Of a stretch of 64,000 nucleotides of DNA, positions 36,284 through 45,100 are shown piece by piece. A program made the translations under genes and the position numbers. The first letter of the stretch is position 1; the number at the start of each line of letters is the position of its first letter. The notes under the pieces were generated by a model. That model made no database searches. It was not told the origin of the DNA and saw only the letters and a list, made by a program, of their open reading frames with translations. This DNA comes from Gillisia lutea (GTDB lineage Bacteria; Bacteroidota; Bacteroidia; Flavobacteriales; Flavobacteriaceae): contig NZ_JAKGTH010000008.1 of NCBI RefSeq assembly GCF_021568705.1, forward strand, positions 310,001 to 374,000. The letters are read 5' to 3'.

Positions 36284-38185
36284 TTGCAGGAAGCAAAAGA
36301 CATATTATTAAAATACTGGGGGCATCAAGCTTTCAGGCCTCTTCAAGAAGAGATAATTACCGCAGCAACAAGCAATAAAGATATTATTGCGCTATTGCCT
36401 ACCGGTGGTGGAAAATCTCTTTGCTTTCAAATTCCCAGCCTTTTACAGGAAGGAATATGTATTATAGTCTCCCCTCTGGTAGCTTTAATTGAAGACCAGG
36501 TGGCGAGTTTACAGGAAAAAGGCATTAAAGCCATTGCTATTACCGGCGGAATCTCCTTTTCCGAACTGGACACACTTCTGGACAACTGTATTTATGGAAA
36601 CTACAAATTTCTGTACTTATCGCCAGAACGTTTACAACAAGATATCGTACAGCAGCGCATCAAGCATATGAACGTTAATTTGATTGCTATAGATGAAGCG
36701 CATTGCATCTCGCAGTGGGGACATGATTTTAGACCTGCCTATTTAAATATTTCATTATTACGAGAGCTAAAACCTGAAGTTCCGGTAATGGCGCTTACCG
36801 CATCGGCAACCAAGGATGTAATAAAAGATATACAAACTCAGTTAAAGCTACGAGAACCTTCTATCTTTAAAAAATCTTTAGAACGCAAGAACATTGCTTT
36901 CCATGTTATTAATACTGAAGATAAAATATACCGACTCAGGCAATTGCTATTCAATAAGAATGATTCTGCAATTATTTATGTTAGAAGCCGAAAAGCTACG
37001 GAAGAAGTTGCTTTAGAATTACAGCGATATGGATATACTACCGCTGCCTTTCATGGAGGACTTTCGCGCGAAAAAAAGACCCAAAAGCTCAATTCATGGC
37101 TTAAGGAAGAAGTAAAAGTTATGGTTGCCACCAATGCTTTTGGAATGGGTATAGACAAGCCCAACGTAAGGCATGTTATACATCTAAATTTACCGGAAAG
37201 TATAGAAAGCTATTTTCAGGAAGCTGGCCGCTCAGGGAGAGATGGGAAGTTAGCTACTGCAACCATAATAACTAATAAGAGTGATATCCCTGTTGTTAAA
37301 AATCAGTTCTTAAATAATTTACCAGATCTGGAATATGTAATTCTGATCTATAAAAAACTTTCTTCCTATTTCAGAGTTGCCTACGGTGAAGGAGTAAACA
37401 CAACTCATGATTTCAATTTTGCTGCCTTCTGCAGTCATTATCAATTAAACTCTGCCAAGACCTATAACACTTTACAACTTCTAGATAGGATAAGCATTTT
37501 AAAGTTGTCCCAACAGTTTCAGAAGACAACCAGTTTGCAATTTATTATATCTAATAAACAATTGTTTTATTACCTTGAAGAAAACCCAAAATTTGATCCG
37601 GTAATAAAAGCTATCTTAAGAACCTATGGGGGAATTTTTGAAAGTAAAATGCCCATCAATTTAACTTCTATTTGCAAAAAAGCCGGCACAATCGAGTCGG
37701 AAGCAATCCGTATTTTAAAACAATTACATAAAGATAAAATAGTAGAGTTCGAGCATCAGCTCCACGACGCTTCCATAACCTTCTTAGTACCCAGAGAAGA
37801 TGAAAGTAGCATCTATCCTTTTGTAGATTATATTAAAAATCAGTCAAAGAACAAACTTGAAAAAATAGAAGCTATGTTATCCTATGTTGAAAATGAAAAC
37901 ATTTGCCGTAGTATTCAGTTCCTGACTTATTTTGGAGAAACAACTGCTCAAAAATGCGGAATTTGTTCTGTTTGTAAGCCACCTGAAACCAATGTTAAAA
38001 AAGAACTGATAAGACGTATCTATGAAGAACTTATCGACATTTTAAAAAATGAGGAACAAAATTCAAGACAACTGGTAGCGGCACTCCCCTTTCCTGAAAA
38101 TGGGATATTAAAGGTATTACAATTAATGCTAGACAGAGGGATTATAAGTTTAACAGCTACTAACACATATAAATTAAAGAATTGA
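36284..38185 (+). CDS. recQ: RecQ family ATP-dependent DNA helicase
   Basis: 3'-5' DNA helicase of recombination and repair. FRPLQEEII motif 0, Walker A LPTGGGKSLCFQIP (about residues 44-57), DEAH box, motif III LTASAT, motif V ATNAFGMGIDKPNVRHVIH and motif VI QEAGRSGRDG. A zinc-binding RQC part follows (NICRSIQFLTYFGE, then CGICSVC). At 633 residues it lacks an obvious HRDC domain. Translation appears to start at a TTG (MQEAKDILLKYWG), as no ATG lies near the conserved start. The stop TGA shares its A with the ATG of fmt. Confidence 0.95.
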   Translation: MQEAKDILLKYWGHQAFRPLQEEIITAATSNKDIIALLPTGGGKSLCFQIPSLLQEGICIIVSPLVALIEDQVASLQEKGIKAIAITGGISFSELDTLLDNCIYGNYKFLYLSPERLQQDIVQQRIKHMNVNLIAIDEAHCISQWGHDFRPAYLNISLLRELKPEVPVMALTASATKDVIKDIQTQLKLREPSIFKKSLERKNIAFHVINTEDKIYRLRQLLFNKNDSAIIYVRSRKATEEVALELQRYGYTTAAFHGGLSREKKTQKLNSWLKEEVKVMVATNAFGMGIDKPNVRHVIHLNLPESIESYFQEAGRSGRDGKLATATIITNKSDIPVVKNQFLNNLPDLEYVILIYKKLSSYFRVAYGEGVNTTHDFNFAAFCSHYQLNSAKTYNTLQLLDRISILKLSQQFQKTTSLQFIISNKQLFYYLEENPKFDPVIKAILRTYGGIFESKMPINLTSICKKAGTIESEAIRILKQLHKDKIVEFEHQLHDASITFLVPREDESSIYPFVDYIKNQSKNKLEKIEAMLSYVENENICRSIQFLTYFGETTAQKCGICSVCKPPETNVKKELIRRIYEELIDILKNEEQNSRQLVAALPFPENGILKVLQLMLDRGIISLTATNTYKLKN

Positions 38186-39132
38186 TGAGAGATTTAAGAA
38201 TAGTATTTATGGGAACCCCCGATTTTGCGGTTTCCACCTTGAAAGAAATTATAAATACAGGATTTAATGTAGTAGGAGTAATTACTGCTCCCGATAGACC
38301 GGCAGGAAGAGGAAGGAAACTACAGGAAAGTGCCGTTAAGCAATACGCCGTGACCCAAAATCTCCCCGTATTACAACCTACTAATTTAAAGTCGGAGAGT
38401 TTTTTAGAGGAATTAAGGAAGTTAAATCCCAATGTACAGGTTGTGGTTGCCTTTAGGATGTTACCTGAAGCGGTATGGAAATTACCGGAATACGGCACCT
38501 TTAATTTGCACGCCTCACTCCTACCTCAATATAGAGGCGCTGCACCTATAAACTGGGCCATTATAAATGGAGAGACCACCACTGGGGTTTCCACTTTTTT
38601 TATAGATGAAAAAATTGATACCGGTGCCATGATCCTTCAAAAAGAAATAACAATCTCTAAGGAAGAGAATGTGGGAGAATTACATGATAATTTAATGATT
38701 ATAGGTGCTAAATTAGTTACCGATACATTAAATTTAATAAAAGAAGATAAGGTTACCACCCAAAAACAAGTCGAGCATCCGGAGTTGAAAGATGCTCCCA
38801 AACTCACAAAACAGAACACGCAGATAAATTGGAGCAAACCTTTAATTGAAATTTATAATCATATTCGAGGGCTTAATCCCTATCCTGCGGCCTGGTGCTA
38901 TTTAAAAAATGGAGAGGAAACATTAAAAGTCAAACTTTTTGAGGTGGAACCGCTTACAGAAAGTCACAATTATTCAAACGGAAAAATACTACAGGAGGGA
39001 AAAGAATTAAAAGTAGCAGTTTCCGGAGGCTATCTTATTTTAAAAGAATTACAACTTCCAGGAAAAAGAAAAATGAAAACCAAAGAGCTATTGAACGGTT
39101 ATCAATTTGATTTAGACGCAAAACTTCTGTGA
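38185..39132 (+). CDS. fmt: Methionyl-tRNA formyltransferase
   Basis: Adds formyl from 10-formyl-THF to initiator Met-tRNA. RIVFMGTPDFAVSTL at the N-terminus, VVGVITAPDRPAGRGRK, and the catalytic NLHASLLPQYRGAAPINWAI with its HxSLLP signature (about residues 109-128). The C-terminal OB-fold domain is present (LNPYPAAWCYLKNG). The length of 315 residues is normal. The ATG at 38185 overlaps the recQ stop; the helicase and this gene are coupled. Confidence 0.97.
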   Translation: MRDLRIVFMGTPDFAVSTLKEIINTGFNVVGVITAPDRPAGRGRKLQESAVKQYAVTQNLPVLQPTNLKSESFLEELRKLNPNVQVVVAFRMLPEAVWKLPEYGTFNLHASLLPQYRGAAPINWAIINGETTTGVSTFFIDEKIDTGAMILQKEITISKEENVGELHDNLMIIGAKLVTDTLNLIKEDKVTTQKQVEHPELKDAPKLTKQNTQINWSKPLIEIYNHIRGLNPYPAAWCYLKNGEETLKVKLFEVEPLTESHNYSNGKILQEGKELKVAVSGGYLILKELQLPGKRKMKTKELLNGYQFDLDAKLL

Positions 39133-39180
39133 GGCCTTATCATTACTGAAATGGCGGATTTTAAAATAAATCAAGCTTAT

Positions 39181-39213
39181 TTATTAACAAAAAGCTCAAG
39201 TTATTAACAAAAA
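39181..39213 (+). repeat. Tandem 13-bp direct repeat upstream of HU promoter
   Basis: TTATTAACAAAAA occurs at 39181-39193 and again at 39201-39213, 20 bases apart, i.e. about two helical turns. It ends 22 bases ahead of the -33 box of the HU gene, a position suited to an activator or HU itself. This is a visible exact repeat; a regulatory role is inference. Confidence 0.6.
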
Positions 39214-39234
39214 CCCGCATTTCCCTTGATATTA

Positions 39235-39265
39235 CTTGCATGGCTGAGAAATCCACATAAATTTG
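39235..39265 (+). promoter_or_regulatory. Promoter of the HU gene
   Basis: CTTG at 39235-39238 (near-match to -33 TTTG), 19-base spacer, then TAAATTTG at 39258-39265 matching -7 TAnnTTTG. The leader to the ATG at 39317 is about 45 bases. Confidence 0.7.
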
Positions 39266-39316
39266 TAAAGCAAATTAACAGAATGTTTAACCAACAATTA
39301 ATTTAAAATTCAAATT

Positions 39317-39589
39317 ATGAACAAAACGGATTTAATCGATGCAATGGCTGAAAACGCTGGAATTTCAAAAGCTGCTGCAAAAAAAGCATTAGAGTCATTT
39401 TTAGAGAACGTTGAAAAGTCTCTTAAAAAAGGTGACCGTGTTTCTTTAGTTGGATTTGGTTCTTGGTCAGTTTCTAAAAGAGCTGCACGTGAAGGAAGAA
39501 ACCCACAAACAGGAAAAACTATTAAGATCGCTGCTAAAAACGTAGTGAAATTTAAAGCTGGTGCAGATTTACAAAAAGCTGTAAACTAA
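39317..39589 (+). CDS. HU family DNA-binding protein
   Basis: Small nucleoid protein that bends DNA. The 90-residue sequence is a full [22 protein letters not shown], the [21 protein letters not shown] block and the arm region [19 protein letters not shown] with its conserved Arg-Asn-Pro. It has its own strong promoter and terminator, and its codons look more biased than those of its neighbours, fitting high expression. Confidence 0.97.
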   Translation: MNKTDLIDAMAENAGISKAAAKKALESFLENVEKSLKKGDRVSLVGFGSWSVSKRAAREGRNPQTGKTIKIAAKNVVKFKAGADLQKAVN

Positions 39590-39613
39590 ACCTTAGCATT
39601 AGTTAAAAACTTT

Positions 39614-39640
39614 AAACTCCCCTTCTGGGGAGTTTTTTTT
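39614..39640 (+). terminator. Terminator of the HU gene
   Basis: Stem AAACTCCCC/GGGGAGTTT with loop TTCT and eight T, 25 bases after the HU stop. Confidence 0.95.
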
Positions 39641-39707
39641 GAAATTATCTAAATTTTAATTTGAAATTGTTAATTTAATCTTTAGATTTAATAAAAAGAA
39701 TGAAATC

Positions 39708-40268
39708 ATGATAGCGTTAAAACCAGCCAAAGGCTTATTATTAGTGGCTGAACCATCTATAATAGGTGATGCATCCTTCAATAGATCGGTGGTTTTAATA
39801 GCGGAACATTCTGAAACCGGTTCTATTGGTTTTATCTTAAATAAGATACTCGACTTCACTCTTGCCGATCTTATTCCTGAACTTAATAAAAGTTTTAAGA
39901 TATATAACGGCGGGCCTGTAGAGCAGGACAATCTATATTTTATCCATAAGATACCAGATCTTATCCCGGAAAGCGTTGAAATTGCGAACGGGATATTTTG
40001 GGGAGGGAATTTTGATGCGGTTAAAGAATTGATCGAAAAAGACTTGATCTCAGAAAAACAGATCAGATTCTTTTTAGGTTATTCGGGATGGGATGCCGAG
40101 CAACTGCAACAGGAGTTGGATTCTAACTCTTGGGTAATTACCGCTCACCAAGATCCAAAAGACATTATAGAAAGACCCTATCGTTCTTTCTGGAAAGATA
40201 AGATGATAGAATTAGGAGGAAACTACATGTTATGGTCTAACGCTCCCGAAAACCCTAGTTACAACTAA
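39708..40268 (+). CDS. YqgE/AlgH family protein
   Basis: Conserved protein of 186 residues: KPAKGLLLVAEPSIIGDASF, NRSVVLIAEHSETGSIGFIL, NGGPVEQDNLYFIHKIPDLI and FFLGYSGWDAEQLQQELDSN are the signature blocks of the YqgE family. The role is unsettled; in Pseudomonas the family was linked to alginate gene expression. No signal peptide. It overlaps the convergent aminotransferase gene by 4 bases. Confidence 0.92.
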   Translation: MIALKPAKGLLLVAEPSIIGDASFNRSVVLIAEHSETGSIGFILNKILDFTLADLIPELNKSFKIYNGGPVEQDNLYFIHKIPDLIPESVEIANGIFWGGNFDAVKELIEKDLISEKQIRFFLGYSGWDAEQLQQELDSNSWVITAHQDPKDIIERPYRSFWKDKMIELGGNYMLWSNAPENPSYN

Positions 40269-41110
40269 CCTAATCTCGCTTTTACATTTAGTTTAGTAAG
40301 TAGATTCTTAGACACTTCAGTTCTGAATTCTTTCTTTCTATATTTCGTGATAGGTTGAATTCCAACAATTACATTTGTAATAAACAATTCATCTGCTTTT
40401 TGAAGTTCAAAAGGTGAAATGGACACTTCTTCAATTTCTATATCCGGAATGGTTTTAATGATAGACAATAACTGTTTTCTAACGATTCCATTTAGTGCTC
40501 CATCAGTTAATGGTGGTGTTTTAATTTTATCGCCCTTCACTAGGAAGATATTTCCATTTAAAGCCTCTACAATGCTTTTATTTTCATTTAGCAACAAACA
40601 GTTGTTATATGCATTTTCTTTACCGTAGATACTTCCTAATACATTTACAGCCTTATTATTGGTTTTAATGGTAGACAAAAGACCGCTATTGATGTAATGG
40701 TCTTTAAAAAGTTCTACTTCATAAAAATCGGTATTGAACAAATAGAACGGGTTAGACAACTTGGAAACCTCTATAGCATATTCAATTTCGAGCGATTGAG
40801 GGCGATATAGACCTCCTTGTTTTCTGTAAACGGTAAATCTCACTCGTGCCGGCGAATCAATCAAATTGTTTTCTGAAACCAGTTCAATAATCTCATTTTC
40901 TAAAAATTCCGGAGAAAAATTAGCAGGAATTTCCATGCGCATTATTCTCATGGACGCCATTAAACGAAAATAATGATCTTCCCAGAAAATGATTTTACCA
41001 TTAATAACCCTAATAGTTTCAAAAACTGAATCACCAAAGGCAAGCCCCCTATTACTTACATTGATAGTTGCCTTGCTATCTTCTACTAAAATCCCATTCA
41101 AATTAATCAT
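40265..41110 (-). CDS. Class IV aminotransferase (BCAT / aminodeoxychorismate lyase-like)
   Basis: PLP enzyme of fold type IV. NRGLAFGDSVFETIRVINGK and FWEDHYFRLMASMRIMRME at the N-terminus, the PLP Lys in SGLLSTIKTNNKAVNVLG (about residue 155), and the phosphate-binding region LTDGALNGIVRKQLL. At 281 residues it could be a branched-chain or D-amino acid aminotransferase or a 4-amino-4-deoxychorismate lyase (pabC) of folate synthesis; the last is usual for this short flavobacterial form, but pab genes are not adjacent. Confidence 0.87.
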   Translation of the reverse strand: MINLNGILVEDSKATINVSNRGLAFGDSVFETIRVINGKIIFWEDHYFRLMASMRIMRMEIPANFSPEFLENEIIELVSENNLIDSPARVRFTVYRKQGGLYRPQSLEIEYAIEVSKLSNPFYLFNTDFYEVELFKDHYINSGLLSTIKTNNKAVNVLGSIYGKENAYNNCLLLNENKSIVEALNGNIFLVKGDKIKTPPLTDGALNGIVRKQLLSIIKTIPDIEIEEVSISPFELQKADELFITNVIVGIQPITKYRKKEFRTEVSKNLLTKLNVKARLG

Positions 41111-41167
41111 AAAAAAACCCCGTTTTTGTTATAAAACGGGGCAAAGGTACTATTTCTAAAAGGATTT

Positions 41168-41554
41168 TTATGCTGATCCAAGAATCTGTTTAAGATCGGA
41201 GATCATATTTTCCCATAACATTTTGCCTTCATCTACTTCATCCTCTTCTGCAAAATCGGTAATCATTATAGATACATCTTTAGTTATATCGTCTACCTGA
41301 ATTCTTATTTCAAAAAAATACGGGGTAGATTCATCATCTATCCATCTAAATTTAATTCGCTCTCCATTCTTTTTGCTTAGAAGCTTCGCTTTTTCTTCAG
41401 ACCCATCCCATATAAATGTGAACAGTTCGCCACGAGAATTAACATTATCTGCATACCATTCACTTAATCCTGAAGGTGTTGAAATATATTGATACAATAA
41501 TGAAGGGGATGCCTGAATAGGAAACTCCATCTCGTACTTAACTTTGTCTTCCAT
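41168..41554 (-). CDS. START-like (SRPBCC) domain protein
   Basis: Single 128-residue helix-grip domain: EMEFPIQASPSLLYQYISTP, SGLSEWYADNV and KIKFRWIDDE-like strands, then MLWENMISDLKQILG as the C-terminal helix. The family is close to AHSA1-like SRPBCC proteins and binds unknown hydrophobic ligands. Cytosolic. It lies 57 bases ahead of the aminotransferase gene on the same strand. Confidence 0.87.
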   Translation of the reverse strand: MEDKVKYEMEFPIQASPSLLYQYISTPSGLSEWYADNVNSRGELFTFIWDGSEEKAKLLSKKNGERIKFRWIDDESTPYFFEIRIQVDDITKDVSIMITDFAEEDEVDEGKMLWENMISDLKQILGSA

Positions 41555-41637
41555 GCTGTATTTATTAGATTTCGGGCAATATAAATATTAATTACAAACC
41601 CTAAAAGAAAACAAAATAAATATTTCGCAAAATAATA

Positions 41638-41668
41638 TTTGCAGCATATTAAATAGTTTCTATATTTG
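41638..41668 (+). promoter_or_regulatory. Promoter of the tRNA gene
   Basis: TTTG at 41638-41641, spacer of 19 bases, TATATTTG at 41661-41668: a textbook Bacteroidota -33/-7 pair. The tRNA starts 79 bases after the -7 box, so a 5' leader must be removed, as by RNase P. Confidence 0.8.
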
Positions 41669-41746
41669 CACCCGCAAACTTAGAAAGCGAAGCCCATATA
41701 TGCTGGTGCTCCCAAACGTTTCGAGATTGCTAAAAATTTAATGTAT

Positions 41747-41820
41747 GGCGAGGTAGCTCAGTTGGTTAGAGCGTCGGATTCATAACCCGGAGGTCACGAG
41801 TTCAAATCTCGTTCTCGCTA
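41747..41820 (+). tRNA. tRNA with CAT anticodon, probably elongator tRNA-Met
   Basis: A 74-base cloverleaf: acceptor GGCGAGG pairing with TCTCGCT (G-T at both ends), D arm GCTC...GAGC with AGTTGGTTA loop, anticodon arm TCGGATTCATAACCCGG with CAT, and T arm ACGAG-TTCAAAT-CTCGT, discriminator A. The first pair is G-T rather than the C-A mismatch of initiator tRNA, so it is not tRNA-fMet. A tRNA-Ile2 with lysidine-modified CAT cannot be excluded by eye. CCA is not encoded (the next bases are CAA). Confidence 0.93.
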
Positions 41821-41823
41821 CAA

Positions 41824-41858
41824 AAAACCGTTCAGAAATTTCTGAACGGTTTTTTTTT
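41824..41858 (+). terminator. Terminator of the tRNA gene
   Basis: Perfect palindrome AACCGTTCAGAAA/TTTCTGAACGGTT followed by TTTTTTTT, starting 4 bases after the tRNA. The remaining 41859-42117 holds only AT-rich sequence and the upstream region of the sensor gene. Confidence 0.95.
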
Positions 41859-42117
41859 ATTTTATACCATAAGCCGAAAATTTGCATTTGCATTTTCCAA
41901 TCTAGATTTAAAAGGTTGATAATAAAACTCTTTTACCTCCCGCATTCTATTTATAGCACTCTATAATATTCAGAAAAAATCTATCTGATTTTTAGAAAAA
42001 ACTATTATTGTTGTCAGGTTCTGAGTATATTGACATGATTTATTTAAAAATCCATATTTTTTTAGATTTTAAATAAATTTTAATCAATTGTAACAATCAA
42101 AATAATTACCGCCTATC

Positions 42118-45100
42118 ATAAAATTTCCAGCTATACTAGTCGCTATTCTTTTTATAGCCTTCTCTCCCTTATATGGGCAAGAGAATAGCTTTCCTATGTA
42201 TAATTTCGAGTCTCTTAAAAACAATGTTACCCAAAGAGCTGTAGCAAGTATTTCTCAGGATGAAATGGGCTTTATATGGATGGGAACCAACGGGCTTGGC
42301 CTTAGCAGGTTTAACGGGGTAGATTATACTTCTTATCAGTATAGCGAGATCGATAGTACCAGCCTTAGTAATTCGCTTATACATTCCACATATTTAGACA
42401 CTAAAAATAGGCTGTGGGTGGGTACCGAAGCAGGTTTAGATCTTTATAATAGAGAACTGGATAATTTTACACACATCAATTTATTCTTAAAGAAAACCGT
42501 TAAGCGTATTTCGGTACAGGCAATACTTGAAGATAAAAATGGAGATATCTTAATAGGCACCCATCAATCAGGTCTTTTTAAGATAGACCCTATAACGCTA
42601 CTTCCTTCAAAAATTAAGATAACCGGAGTTAGGCAAACCGAAAATCTTCTAATAAACAGTCTTGCTTTCTTTGACAATAGAATTCTAATTGGAACCAATG
42701 ATGGACTTCTCGAATTAGATACAGACGAAAATGTAGTATACCCAATTGTATTTGTAACAGTAAATGGGAAGGAGAAAGTTTCTACAGCTATTAAAACCAT
42801 GGAAGTTGACGATAAAGGAAGTGTTTGGTTAGGTACTCTTAACCAAGGTTTGCTAAAGATTGACGGTAATGAAAATGGAAGGTATCTAATTGAGCATTTT
42901 CCAATTACAACTAAACGAGTATTATCCCTTCTGGATACACCAAGAAAAACCATTTTATGTGGTACCGAGAACGACGGTATGTTTGAAATAGATAGAAAGG
43001 GAAAGGTTGTAAACCACTATTTGAATAACAAATTTGATAATAAAGGAATAAAATCCAATTCTATCTGGTCCTTATTTCTAGACGATCAGCAACGTATATG
43101 GATTGGATATTATAATAATGGCGTAGGAGTATACGACAGGCTTCATGATAAATTTCCAGATATAGAAAGTAAACCCAACTACCCCAACTCCCTACAATCA
43201 AGCTCGGTTACCGGTATAATTAAGGATGATAATAACAGACTGTGGATTGGGATGGATGGTGGTGGAATTGATGTTTATGACCCTAAAACCAACGTCTTTA
43301 CCCATTTGTTAAATAACAAAAATTCAATTGCTAACGGGCTTAATTCTCCTGATGTGCAAACCCTCTATAAGGATAGTAAAGGTAATATATGGGTTGGTAC
43401 ATGGGATTACGGAATTTACTTCTTAGAAAAAGGCTCAACTTCTTTTTCCCATTATTCTGTAGAAAACACCAATAGACAAATAACCTCCAACCGCATTCTT
43501 AGTTTCTCCGAAGATTCTGACGGGATAATCTGGATAGGGACATTCTCTAGTGGTATTCATTCGTTTTCTCCCATAATAAAAAAATTCTCCACCTATAATC
43601 AGGAGCCATTTGGAAGTGCAAAAATCAGTTTTAGCGATATTAGAAAAATATATGTAGACAGTGAAGATAACATCTGGATTGGAGGGAATGCCGGATTATT
43701 CAAATTTAAAAGGCATAAAAACTATTTTAAGCTTGATATGTTATCCTCTAGATTATATAATAAAAACGCTGGTCAGCCATACACCAGTCTAGTAATAGAC
43801 CTCTACGAAGATTCTTCTAAAAACATCTGGATAGGTACCGATGGAGCCGGGTTATGTAGATATGATATGAAAAAAGATACTTTTTCATGGATGGAAGCTA
43901 AATCCGGGTTTAACAAGGTTACAGCATCTTCTATAATTGAAGACGAAAATGGTGCTATATGGGTGGCAGGAAATAACGGATTAACAAAAATTGATAAGGA
44001 AAATTATATTTCTCAAAATTTCTCGATAAATGATGGACTCTTAACTAATGATTTTAATAACAGCGCTGTTTTTAAAGATGAAAAAGGAAAACTATACTTC
44101 GGCTCTTATGAAGGCATCAACCATTTTAATCCGGAGAATCTGACTGTAAATAAGCATACACCAACTGTATATCTCACAGATTTTAAACTTTTCAATCAGC
44201 CCGTACTACCGGGTCAGGAAGATTCCCCACTAAAAAAAGTAGTTTCACAAACTGAAAAAATTACTCTCACCCACTCCCAATCGGTTTTCACTATCGACTA
44301 TGCTTCTATCGATTTTACTCGTCCGGAGAAAATACAATTTGCCTATTACCTTGAAGGTTTTGAGGATCGGTGGAATTATGTTGAAAATTCTCGAAGCGCC
44401 ACCTATACTAATCTTCCAGCAGGAAATTACGTTTTTAAAGTTAAGGCCGCAAATAGTGACGGGATATGGAATGATGAAGCAGCAAGCCTAAATATCGAAA
44501 TCTTGCGTCCCTGGTGGTTTACCAATTTTGCAATTATATGCTATGTTTTAATTTTAGCCCTTATCACTTATTTCACTTTCAAATTTTTGGACTCCCGACT
44601 TCAAGCTCGGCGTACTATAGCTCAGGAACGTGAAAAACGTATTCATGAGGAAACCCTGAACAACAAGAAAATCCAATTTTTCACTAATATCTCTCATGAA
44701 TTTAGAACTCCGCTAACCCTTATATTGAGTCCGTTGGAAGATATTTTAAAAGAGGCTTCGCTTCCTGAAAAAATAAAAAATAAACACAAGATCATTCATA
44801 AGAATACCAAACGCTTAAAACATTTGATAGATGAGTTGATGGATTTCAGAAAACTCCAGTTCAATAAAATTCCATTAAGTGTTACTTTTTTCAATATCAA
44901 TAATCTCGTTGAAGATATTATTGATCACTTTCAGGAAGAGGCTCAACACAGAAATATAGCTTTATCAATAGAGAATGAATATGGGGTTAAAAATATATGG
45001 GCCGATAAAAGCAAGCTGGAAAAGATAATATTTAATATCCTTTCAAATGCTTTTAAGAGCACTACCAATAATGGTATAATCACGCTTACTATAGGATTAA

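Noticed and set aside
41747-41820. tRNA gene as attachment site of a mobile island containing the xylan locus
   Set aside because: No integrase gene follows and I found no repeat of the tRNA 3' end in the window.
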